Origin: Acidobacteriota bacterium
Lineage (GTDB): Bacteria > Acidobacteriota > JAAYUB01 > JAMOQF01
DNA length: 12,888 nt
Direction of reading: 5' to 3'
Assembly: GCA_027040585.1 (NCBI GenBank)
Contig: JALULU010000104.1
Span: 1 to 12,888 of the forward strand
Each line of letters begins with the position of its first letter. The stretch's first letter is position 1. This document shows positions 1 to 5,993 of the stretch, piece by piece. The notes below the pieces were generated by a model, which searched no databases, was not told where the DNA came from, and saw only the letters and a program-made list of their open reading frames with translations. A program made the position numbers and the translations under genes.

Positions 1-555
1 CGATTCAAAAATCATGGGTTTCATCGTGGCGTTCTCAGGCTTTAATATAACTTTTCCATTTTTTTTATAAAATTTTTTTAAAGTAGTCTCCCTATTGTCT
101 ATAAGCGCAACAACCGTTTGCCCATTTTCAGCCACTTCCTGCTTTCTAACAATTACAAAATCCCCATCAAGTATACAGGCATCAACCATCGAATTACCCT
201 TTACCTTCAAAATAAAATACTCTCCATTTGAAATAAACTCAGGTGGAACTTGCATATACTCTTTTACTTCAAACTCTTCAAGGGGTTCTCCGGCTGTAAT
301 ATAACCCATTATTGGAAGTTCTGGAAAATAAGATTCTTCTTTTATAATCTCTATGGATCTGGCCCTTTTCAAATCTTTTGTTATAAATCCTTTCTCCTCA
401 AGTTTCCTCAAGTATTTGTGAATACCACTTACAGCATTTAATCCCATATAATCTGCTATCTCTTGCAACGTAGGGCTATACCCCTTTTTCCTTATAAAAT
501 CATCAATGAAGTCTAAAATTTCTTTTTGTTTTTTTGTAAGTTTGCCTTTTGTCAT
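1..555 (-). CDS. lexA: LexA repressor, SOS regulator (3' end cut by window edge)
   Basis: LexA represses DNA-damage (SOS) genes and cleaves itself when RecA filaments form. Translating the minus strand from the ATG at 555 gives 185 codons without a stop to the window edge; the family is about 200 residues, so roughly the last 15-20 are missing. An N-terminal winged helix-turn-helix is visible at about residues 27-58 (SPTLQEIADYMGL, then KYLRKLEEKGFI). The peptidase S24 half has the Ala88-Gly89 cleavage site in ITAGEP, the nucleophile Ser122 in GNSMVDACILDGD and the general base Lys160 in TTLKKF. Their spacing matches E. coli A84-G85, S119 and K156, so the protein should be cleavable. No SD precedes the ATG. 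A TATAAT ends only 7 bases upstream of it, which suggests a leaderless mRNA. It diverges from the methyltransferase gene. Confidence 0.95.
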   Translation of the reverse strand, partial: MTKGKLTKKQKEILDFIDDFIRKKGYSPTLQEIADYMGLNAVSGIHKYLRKLEEKGFITKDLKRARSIEIIKEESYFPELPIMGYITAGEPLEEFEVKEYMQVPPEFISNGEYFILKVKGNSMVDACILDGDFVIVRKQEVAENGQTVVALIDNRETTLKKFYKKNGKVILKPENATMKPMIFES

Positions 556-562
556 AGAGAAT

Positions 563-568
563 ATTATA
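563..568 (-). promoter_or_regulatory. Putative -10 box of lexA
   Basis: On the minus strand a perfect TATAAT is followed by 7 bases and then the lexA ATG. A transcript would therefore start at or within a base or two of the ATG. No convincing -35 is seen; a TTCACT lies about 18 bp upstream. The box is inferred from consensus only. Confidence 0.5.
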
Positions 569-625
569 TCATATAGGTGAAAAAAAAGTGAACAAATAAA
601 TCCATCTCTATTAAATTTTTTGTAT

Positions 626-631
626 TATAAT
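626..631 (+). promoter_or_regulatory. Putative -10 box for the methyltransferase gene
   Basis: A TATAAT lies about 31 bp before the GTG start at 662, within the span of the inverted repeat 604-640. No clear -35 is found at the expected distance (603-608 reads CATCTC), so expression may be weak or need an activator. Confidence 0.35.
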
Positions 632-661
632 TATAGAGATATTTTTGAAAGGGAGTTTTTT

Positions 662-1375
662 GTGACACAGGCAAAAAGTAAAATTAGGGTTACAGGTTTT
701 GAGGCAAAATATTACGATTTATTAATGAATATAATGACATTTTTCACGTATCCCTCCTTTATAAAAAATGCAATAAAGAGCATGGGGATTATGGAAGGGG
801 AAAAAATTGTTGATTTTGGTGCAGGGACAGGAAGAAACGCCATTTTAATGCGGAAATATATAGGAGAAAAGGGACTTATAGTTGGTACAGAAATAGGAAA
901 AGAGATGAAAGAACAGTTTATAAAGAAATCTTCAAAATATGATAACTTATTCTTATTTGAACATTCAATAGATGAATCTATGGAAACAAATCATCTTTTA
1001 ATGGGGCAGCCACTTCCAGAAAGGTTTAAACACTTAAGGGATAGCATATCCTTTGATAGAGTTTTTATATCATTTGTATTACACGGATTTGAACATCACC
1101 AAAGAATATTAATAATACAAAACGCATACCATATTTTAAAGGAAGGTGGAGAATTTGATATTCTTGACTGGAATGAAAAAGATGTGGATAACTCTTCATG
1201 GTTTGTCAAATTTATCTTCAATAAAATGGAATGTGCCCTTGCAAAAGATTTTGTCCAGAGAAACTGGACCGAAATTTTAGATTCCTACGGTTTTAAGGTA
1301 ATAGGTGAAAATACTTTTTACAGAGGAATGATTAGATTACTGAGGGCCAGGAAAATAACACATATGGATGATTAA
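662..1375 (+). CDS. Class I SAM-dependent methyltransferase, substrate unknown
   Basis: A 237-residue methyltransferase with the Rossmann-like SAM fold. Motif I is DFGAGTG at about residues 51-57, the acidic end of strand 2 is in VGTEIG, and a motif IV-like segment is SFDRVFISFVLH at about 130-141. A late EGGEFDILDW resembles the strand 5 region of UbiE/Methyltransf_11-type enzymes. The frame is open from a TTG at 620, but I chose the GTG at 662 because GGGAG (651-655) sits 6 bases before it and the putative promoter lies beyond 620. The gene stands alone between lexA (divergent) and the DHH gene (convergent, one base between stops). Nothing in the sequence gives its substrate; a quinone, lipid or small-molecule target is possible. 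The link to lexA is only positional. Confidence 0.8.
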   Translation: MTQAKSKIRVTGFEAKYYDLLMNIMTFFTYPSFIKNAIKSMGIMEGEKIVDFGAGTGRNAILMRKYIGEKGLIVGTEIGKEMKEQFIKKSSKYDNLFLFEHSIDESMETNHLLMGQPLPERFKHLRDSISFDRVFISFVLHGFEHHQRILIIQNAYHILKEGGEFDILDWNEKDVDNSSWFVKFIFNKMECALAKDFVQRNWTEILDSYGFKVIGENTFYRGMIRLLRARKITHMDD

Positions 1376-1376
1376 T

Positions 1377-2363
1377 TCACACACCAGCAATTTTCAAATT
1401 ATTTAATAAAAGATTTTTTGCATCCTCTATTTTCATATTGAGTTTACACCCCGCAGCCCTTGGATGACCACCGCCAGTTGATACTAAGTTCTTACAAAAT
1501 TCTCCGACATTTATTCTTCCCTTTGACCTTAAAGACACCCTTGTGCCACCATCTTCTTCAACAAGCAGCATGGATATTTCTACATTTTTTATAAAGCAAA
1601 GTTCATCCATTATGTCCCCTATATCAGATTCATTTGCACCAGTTTCACTTATCATATCTTTAGTTATATATGACCAGACAACATTTCCATCGACATCCAT
1701 TTTCATATTACACAATACCAGACCTAAAAGTTTTTTCATCTCATATGTTCTCACTAAATTTATCAATTCAGCAGTTTTAGTAAAATCAAAGCCTGTTTCT
1801 ATTAATTCGGCACAAATCCTAAGAGATGAAGATTTAGTAAGATCATATTGGAAAGAACCTGTATCTGCTATAAGTCCACCATAAATTAACTCAGCCAACC
1901 TTTTATCAAGTGAAACGTTCCAATACTCGCTTTTAACTATATGGTAAATTATTTCAGTTGTTGAGCCTACCTTTGTAAAAACTAATTCAAGGTCATATTT
2001 TCCTTCATTTCCAAAGGAATGATGGTCTACTTTTATCTTATATTTACATTTCTTAAACAATTCTTTTACTTTTCCAGATCTTTCAGCACCACAATCAACA
2101 ACTATTCCAAGTTCATATTTTTCAGATTTTTTTTCTTCAAATGTAAAAATATTAACATTGTGAAGCAAAAATTTAAATTTTCCCGGAATCTCATTCTCAT
2201 TAACTATATCAACTTTTTTATTACTAAACTCTCTTTTAAATATCTCACTTAAAGCTATTTCAGAAGAAATTGAATCTGCATCTTCTTTTTTTGTTCCAGT
2301 TATCAACACAGAACTGGCATTTTCAACTAAATCATGTAAAATTTTTAACTTTTCTTTAAACAT
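1377..2363 (-). CDS. DHH/DHHA1 phosphoesterase, NrnA-like (oligoribonuclease / pAp phosphatase family)
   Basis: A 328-residue cytosolic phosphoesterase of the bifunctional oligoribonuclease/pAp-phosphatase type, which removes short RNA oligomers and 3'-phosphoadenosine phosphate. Visible motifs are Asp28 and Asp30 (motif I), Asp90 in IVVDCG (motif II), Asp113-His114-His115 (the DHH signature), Asp167 in GLIADTGSF, and a DHHA1 substrate-binding half ending in GGGHPRAAG at about 297-305. In motif I the His usually found four residues before the first Asp appears to be Thr24, so metal binding at that site may differ. The frame extends upstream to 2684, but that part covers mazG and this gene's own promoter. 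The ATG at 2363 follows a strong TTGACA/TAATAT promoter and gives the family length. Start confidence is moderate because the SD (GAAAG) is weak. Confidence 0.85.
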   Translation of the reverse strand: MFKEKLKILHDLVENASSVLITGTKKEDADSISSEIALSEIFKREFSNKKVDIVNENEIPGKFKFLLHNVNIFTFEEKKSEKYELGIVVDCGAERSGKVKELFKKCKYKIKVDHHSFGNEGKYDLELVFTKVGSTTEIIYHIVKSEYWNVSLDKRLAELIYGGLIADTGSFQYDLTKSSSLRICAELIETGFDFTKTAELINLVRTYEMKKLLGLVLCNMKMDVDGNVVWSYITKDMISETGANESDIGDIMDELCFIKNVEISMLLVEEDGGTRVSLRSKGRINVGEFCKNLVSTGGGHPRAAGCKLNMKIEDAKNLLLNNLKIAGV

Positions 2364-2392
2364 TTTTTCTTTCAGAAATAATTTAATTTGAA

Positions 2393-2420
2393 ATATTACA
2401 CTAAAAAAAAGTGTTGTCAA
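2393..2420 (-). promoter_or_regulatory. Sigma-70-type promoter of the DHH phosphoesterase gene
   Basis: On the minus strand, a consensus TTGACA (2420-2415), a 16-bp spacer and TAATAT (2398-2393) lie about 30 bp before the ATG at 2363. The spacer holds a 5-bp inverted repeat, ACACT-N7-AGTGT (2398-2414), which could be an operator. The -35 box overlaps that of the opposing mazG promoter. Confidence 0.65.
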
Positions 2421-2443
2421 GGACTTCAAACATACACTATAAA
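2414..2443 (+). promoter_or_regulatory. Putative mazG promoter sharing its -35 with the opposing promoter
   Basis: TTGTCA (2414-2419), an 18-bp spacer and TATAAA (2438-2443) form a promoter-like pair on the plus strand. It predicts a transcript start near 2450 and a leader of about 70 nt to the ATG at 2524. The -35 box occupies almost the same bases as the minus-strand TTGACA. Confidence 0.5.
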
Positions 2444-2523
2444 ACAATCTAATTATTAAAAAGATTTGATTGCATTTATTTTTTATGTTAAAAAAAAAGT
2501 TTATAAAATTTAAAAAAGAGAGA

Positions 2524-3312
2524 ATGAACAAAGATAGCAATTGTAGAATAAAGGACCTTGAAAAAATAATGGATAAACTCAGATCTCCTGAAGGTTGTCC
2601 CTGGGATAGAGAGCAGACTCTGGAAAGCCTGAAACCTATGGTTGTAGAAGAAACATTCGAGGTACTTGAAGCAGTGGATAACAAAAGTATTGAAAATCTG
2701 AAAGAGGAGTTGGGAGATTTACTGCTTCAAATAGTTTTTTACTCAAGAATTGCCAAAGAGAACAACTGGTTTACTTTAGACGATGTAATTGAAAATATTT
2801 CAAAAAAGCTTATAAGAAGACATCCACATGTCTTTGGGAACGAAAGAATATTATCCTCCCAAAAAGTTTTAGAACAATGGGAAGAAATAAAATCAAAAGA
2901 AAAAAAAGATGAAGGAAGAAACTCAATTTTGGATGGACTACCAAACACACTTCCTTCAGTCTATGAGGCATTTCAAATTAGTGAAAGGGTTAAAAGGGTT
3001 GGTTTTGATTGGAAAAATATTGAAGAGGTTGTAAAAAAACTTGAGGAAGAAATAATGGAGTTAAAATCCTCAATAAAAGAAGGAAAAGATGAAAAAATAG
3101 AAGAAGAAATAGGGGATGTCTTTTTCTCACTGGTAAATGTCTGTCGTTTCCTTAATAGAGATCCTGAAGCAATTTTTAAGAAAGGAAATAAAAAATTTAA
3201 AAATAGATTTAAAAAACTTGAAACAGAAGTAAAAAAAAGAAATCTTAATTTTGGAGAAATGAAAATTGAAGAACTTGAAGATATTTGGCAGGAAGTAAAA
3301 AATGAGCGATAA
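2524..3312 (+). CDS. mazG: MazG nucleoside triphosphate pyrophosphohydrolase
   Basis: MazG hydrolyses NTPs and dNTPs to the monophosphate and pyrophosphate, cleaning the nucleotide pool and influencing stress signalling. The product has 262 residues, close to the 263 of E. coli MazG, and both MazG domains are present. The N-terminal one has the hallmark SPEGCPWDREQT (about 21-32), metal-binding EETFE (about 42-46) and EELGD (about 61-65). The C-terminal one has EEEIMEL (about 174-180) and EEEIGD (about 193-198). The frame is open from a TTG at 2470 and another ATG at 2485. I prefer the ATG at 2524 because it follows GAGAGA and matches the family start, but it is not certain. The last 11 bases overlap the following zinc-ribbon gene, suggesting coupled translation. 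Confidence 0.93.
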   Translation: MNKDSNCRIKDLEKIMDKLRSPEGCPWDREQTLESLKPMVVEETFEVLEAVDNKSIENLKEELGDLLLQIVFYSRIAKENNWFTLDDVIENISKKLIRRHPHVFGNERILSSQKVLEQWEEIKSKEKKDEGRNSILDGLPNTLPSVYEAFQISERVKRVGFDWKNIEEVVKKLEEEIMELKSSIKEGKDEKIEEEIGDVFFSLVNVCRFLNRDPEAIFKKGNKKFKNRFKKLETEVKKRNLNFGEMKIEELEDIWQEVKNER

Positions 3313-3559
3313 ATTAAATGTAATGCAACACCCTATTTACACAGCTGTCCATGTTTGTAAGATATGTAATAGAATTAAATTACTAACCAAATGGGTTCCT
3401 TTTGATAAATCTTATATATCTCAAAACGCTTATATTATTAGAACCTATTGCCCGGAATGTTTTAAAAAAGTTGGAGAAGCTCTGGACGAAGAAAGAAAAA
3501 AAAGTAAAGAAGCAAAATTCAGAAAAAAAGTGCTGAAGAAAATGAAAAAGAAAAAATAA
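3302..3559 (+). CDS. Small zinc-ribbon protein with a Lys-rich tail, function unknown
   Basis: An 85-residue protein that I do not recognise by name. It has two CxxC knuckles, Cys19/Cys22 (CKIC) and Cys50/Cys53 (CPEC), 27 residues apart, a spacing consistent with one zinc ribbon. After residue 60 it becomes very basic, ending KKMKKKK, which could bind nucleic acid or ribosomes; this is inference. The ATG overlaps the end of mazG by 11 bases and has a good SD, AGGAAG at 3290-3295, 6 bases before it. An internal ATG at residue 8 is less well placed. It is read as the second gene of a mazG operon. Its stop is directly followed, without a spare base, by the stop of mltG on the other strand. Confidence 0.75.
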   Translation: MSDKLNVMQHPIYTAVHVCKICNRIKLLTKWVPFDKSYISQNAYIIRTYCPECFKKVGEALDEERKKSKEAKFRKKVLKKMKKKK

Positions 3560-4558
3560 TTACCTTTTCTTCTCTTTTTTAAACCTACTAACGGCCCTAA
3601 GATGATTTCTTAAATCTTTAGAAAAAAAATGTCCACCATTTCCATTTGCAACAAAGTAGAGATACTTTGTCTCTGCGGGATTACATGCTGCCTCAATAGA
3701 TTTCAATCCTGGATTACAAATTGGGCCAGGGGGAAGTCCTTTTATATAATAGGTGTTGTAAGGAGATTTTCTCTTTAAATCACTTTTGTATATTTTCCCA
3801 TCAAATTTAAGCCCTTTTAAAATCCTGGCATAAATTACTGTGGGATCACACTGAAGTCTCATATTTTTTTTAAGTCTATTATAAAACACTGAACTTATTA
3901 TTTTTCTCTCTCTATCTATAGATGTCTCTTTTTCAATTAGTGAGGCAATGGTCAAAATCTTATGAATATCTTTCCCCTTTTTACATTTCTTCAACAAAGG
4001 CAGCACTTTCCTTTTAAAATTTAAAATCATATCTTTTATTATTTTTAAAGAAGTATAACCCGGAGGGAAAAAATAAGTATCTGGAAACAAGTAGCCTTCT
4101 AAATTTTTAGCGCTATTTGTAATTCCATCTAATAAATCAACCCTTGTATAAAATTTAGAAAAATCATTGGCTTTCAAATATTTACAATTTTTAATTTTTT
4201 TCTCAATATCAAAAAAATTTTCCCCTTCTATAACAGTTATTTTTACAAAGAAATTTGGACCCCTTTCGAGCAATTTTTTAACTTCCAACATTGAAAGGGG
4301 TTTTTTAAATTCATAATATCCACTCTTTAATTTCCTCTCACCTCCTAAAATTTTTACCAAAAAATAAAATAATTTTTGATTTAAGATTATGCCTTTCTCA
4401 TATAATTCTTCTGAAATCCTTTTTCCACTTTCCCCCTTCTTGATACAGAGAATAGCACGTTCTGAAAAATTTTTATATGGAGTATTGAGCACACTTAAAA
4501 TATAGCCAGAGACAAAAGATAGCACAATTAAAATGGTACATATAAATATTTTCTTCAT
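3560..4558 (-). CDS. mltG: MltG endolytic murein transglycosylase
   Basis: MltG is an inner-membrane lytic transglycosylase that cuts nascent glycan strands and is proposed to end peptidoglycan polymerisation. The 332-residue product has one N-terminal membrane segment (about residues 4-24) and then an extracytoplasmic part. A LysM-like subdomain covers about 35-100 and the YceG catalytic domain about 105-325. The catalytic Glu is Glu209 in IASLIEKETSIDRER, equivalent to E. coli Glu218. Other family signatures are GYLFPDTYFF (about 155-164), FYNRLKKNMRLQCDPTVIYA (about 225-244) and the GLPPGPICNPG loop. Its ATG overlaps the ruvX stop as ATGA, so the two are co-transcribed and probably translationally coupled. 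The pairing of ruvX (yqgF) with mltG (yceG) is known from other bacteria. Confidence 0.95.
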   Translation of the reverse strand: MKKIFICTILIVLSFVSGYILSVLNTPYKNFSERAILCIKKGESGKRISEELYEKGIILNQKLFYFLVKILGGERKLKSGYYEFKKPLSMLEVKKLLERGPNFFVKITVIEGENFFDIEKKIKNCKYLKANDFSKFYTRVDLLDGITNSAKNLEGYLFPDTYFFPPGYTSLKIIKDMILNFKRKVLPLLKKCKKGKDIHKILTIASLIEKETSIDRERKIISSVFYNRLKKNMRLQCDPTVIYARILKGLKFDGKIYKSDLKRKSPYNTYYIKGLPPGPICNPGLKSIEAACNPAETKYLYFVANGNGGHFFSKDLRNHLRAVSRFKKEKKR

Positions 4559-4986
4559 TTTTCATTCCAAATTTTCACAACATATTCATTGCCATACTTT
4601 AAAAACCTTTTGATTATAATAACAGCGGCGATAGAATTATCATCATATTTTTTACTCATTTTTGGGTTTTCCCTTAAAAATTCTTCTGCTTCAATTGAAG
4701 AATATCTTTCATCTATCCCATAAATCGGCTTTGAGTATTTCAACAATTCTTCTTTTACAAATTTTTCCACATGGTTTGAAATTTCACTTTGAGTTCCATC
4801 TGCATTTAAAGGATATCCCACTATAAACAATTTTATTTTCCAGCCTTCTCGTTCTATTTCATCAATTTTACCACCTAAGTTTAATATGTCGGTGGAAAAC
4901 AATGGCCTTGGAGTTATTCCATTTAAATCAGACCTTGCAACCCCTATCCTTTTTAAACCAAAATCTATTCCAAGAATTATTTCCAT
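4555..4986 (-). CDS. ruvX: RuvX/YqgF family RNase H-fold nuclease
   Basis: A 143-residue YqgF-type RNase H-fold protein, the usual family size. Homologues act in 16S rRNA 5'-end processing and have been called Holliday junction resolvases. Sequence features are Asp8 in GIDFGLKRIGVARSD, the glycine motif VGYPLNADG (about 56-64), Asp92-Glu93 in DERYSSIEAEE and a late acidic pair in DDNSIAA (about 116-122). The catalytic acidic residues appear intact. The usual TT after DERx is SS here, a mild variation. A good SD (AGGA, about 8 bases upstream of the ATG) supports the start. It is first in a ruvX-mltG operon transcribed away from fmt. Confidence 0.92.
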   Translation of the reverse strand: MEIILGIDFGLKRIGVARSDLNGITPRPLFSTDILNLGGKIDEIEREGWKIKLFIVGYPLNADGTQSEISNHVEKFVKEELLKYSKPIYGIDERYSSIEAEEFLRENPKMSKKYDDNSIAAVIIIKRFLKYGNEYVVKIWNEK

Positions 4987-5057
4987 ATATTTAGTCCTGT
5001 TTAACTAAAGAAAATTATAATATAATTTCTCTTACAAATAAAACTGGAAGGTTAGAA
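4987..5057. promoter_or_regulatory. Divergent promoter region between ruvX and fmt
   Basis: This 71-bp AT-rich gap contains overlapping TATAAT boxes on both strands: plus strand at 5016-5021 and 5021-5026, minus strand at 5019-5014. They can serve fmt (leader about 25 nt) and ruvX. No good -35 is visible for either direction, so exact promoters are uncertain. Confidence 0.45.
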
Positions 5058-5993
5058 TTGAAAATACTTTTCATGGGAAGCCCCGAATTTGCAATAAAAC
5101 CTCTAAAATATCTATTAAAAGCTGGGTATAAAATTATCGGAGTTGTTACTCAACCTGACAAACCGGCAAAAAGAGGGAAAAAAATAACTTCCCCACCTGT
5201 AAAGGAATTCGCACTAAAACACAATCTAAAAATCTATCAGCCTGACACACTTAAAAAAAGTGATGTTGAAAACATTTTTTATTCACTTAAATTTGATTAT
5301 ATTGTAACTGCTGCTTATGGAAAAATTTTACCAGGTTGGTTTTTAAAAACGCCCTCTAAAATGGCAGTAAATATTCACCCATCCCTCCTGCCAAAATACA
5401 GGGGTGCAGCACCAATAAATTGGGCAATCATCAATGGTGAAAAAATTACCGGTGTTACAATTATGGAAATGGTTAGAAAATTAGATGCAGGAAATATTCT
5501 TTTGCAAGAAAAAGTAGAAATTGATAAAAATGAAACGGCGGGAGAACTAACTGAAAAATTATCTGAAGTTAGTGGAAAACTTATAGTTAAATTTTTTGAT
5601 AAAATAAAAAATGGAGAAAAAATAGAAAAAATTCCACAAGATGAAGATACAGTTTCATATGCTCCCCCTCTTACCAAAGAAATAGCAAAAATTGACTGGA
5701 GAAAAGAAGACATACAAATTCACAATCTTACAAGGGGATTAAATCCGTGGCCTGTGGCATACACAATTTTCAGGCAAAAAGTATGTAAAATTTATAAAAC
5801 TTCATTAACTTTTTTGAAGTGTCCTGAGCCAGAAATTGGGAAAATTTTTAAAAAAGAAAAGAAAATGTTTGTTTGCTGTGGGAATGGCAAATCAATTGAA
5901 GTTTTAAAAATTCAAATGCCAGGTAAAAAAATAATTAGTGGAATTGACTTTTTAAATGGAAACAGAATTGTAGATGGAGAACAATTTTATTGA
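5058..5993 (+). CDS. fmt: Methionyl-tRNA formyltransferase
   Basis: Fmt formylates Met-tRNAfMet with 10-formyl-tetrahydrofolate to make the initiator tRNA. The 311-residue product matches the family length. The N-terminal formyltransferase domain begins KILFMGSPEFA, followed by VVTQPDKPAKRGK. The catalytic triad is Asn105, His107 and Asp143, within NIHPSLLPKYRGAAPI and VRKLDAG (E. coli N106, H108, D144). The C-terminal OB-fold domain follows from about 208 (IDWRKEDIQIHNLTRGLNPWP). The start codon is TTG: the next ATG, at residue 6, would remove the first beta strand, and GGAAGG at 5046-5051 lies 6 bases before the TTG. It overlaps rsmB by 20 bases, the common fmt-rsmB arrangement. No def gene is next to it in this window. 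Confidence 0.96.
   Translation: MKILFMGSPEFAIKPLKYLLKAGYKIIGVVTQPDKPAKRGKKITSPPVKEFALKHNLKIYQPDTLKKSDVENIFYSLKFDYIVTAAYGKILPGWFLKTPSKMAVNIHPSLLPKYRGAAPINWAIINGEKITGVTIMEMVRKLDAGNILLQEKVEIDKNETAGELTEKLSEVSGKLIVKFFDKIKNGEKIEKIPQDEDTVSYAPPLTKEIAKIDWRKEDIQIHNLTRGLNPWPVAYTIFRQKVCKIYKTSLTFLKCPEPEIGKIFKKEKKMFVCCGNGKSIEVLKIQMPGKKIISGIDFLNGNRIVDGEQFY

Larger units (their letters stand above)
554..639. repeat. Three copies of a 7-mer (ATAGAGA / TCTCTAT) between lexA and the methyltransferase gene; possible operators
   Basis: ATAGAGA occurs at 554-560, overlapping the lexA start codon, and again at 633-639. Its complement TCTCTAT lies at 605-611. The copies at 604-610 and 634-640 form an inverted repeat (ATCTCTA / TAGAGAT) that brackets the plus-strand TATAAT at 626-631. 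Position next to a self-regulating repressor and over both putative promoters fits a LexA operator, but the motif is not one of the LexA boxes I know. Assignment is inference. Confidence 0.4.

Noticed and set aside
586..593. GAAC as half of a classic SOS box near lexA
   Set aside because: Only one half-site (GTGAAC) is present, with no partner at the spacing of the Bacillus-type or alphaproteobacterial boxes.
620..661. TTG start for the methyltransferase
   Set aside because: It lies upstream of the expected transcript start and has no SD; GTG at 662 has GGGAG at the right distance.
1543..1884. Plus-strand frame of 113 codons opposite the DHH gene, and similar frames elsewhere (for example 5375-5713 and 6543-6950 on the minus strand)
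   Set aside because: They are antisense to genes with clear family motifs, have Ser/Ile/Phe-rich compositions typical of mirror frames, and show no SD or domain.
2470..2523. Longer MazG starting at TTG 2470 or ATG 2485
   Set aside because: The extra residues are Lys/Phe-rich, have no SD, and are not part of the MazG family start; still not fully excluded.
2364..2684. N-terminal extension of the DHH phosphoesterase frame of about 107 residues
   Set aside because: It overlaps the 5' part of mazG and the gene's own promoter, is low-complexity in composition, and lies outside the DHH fold.
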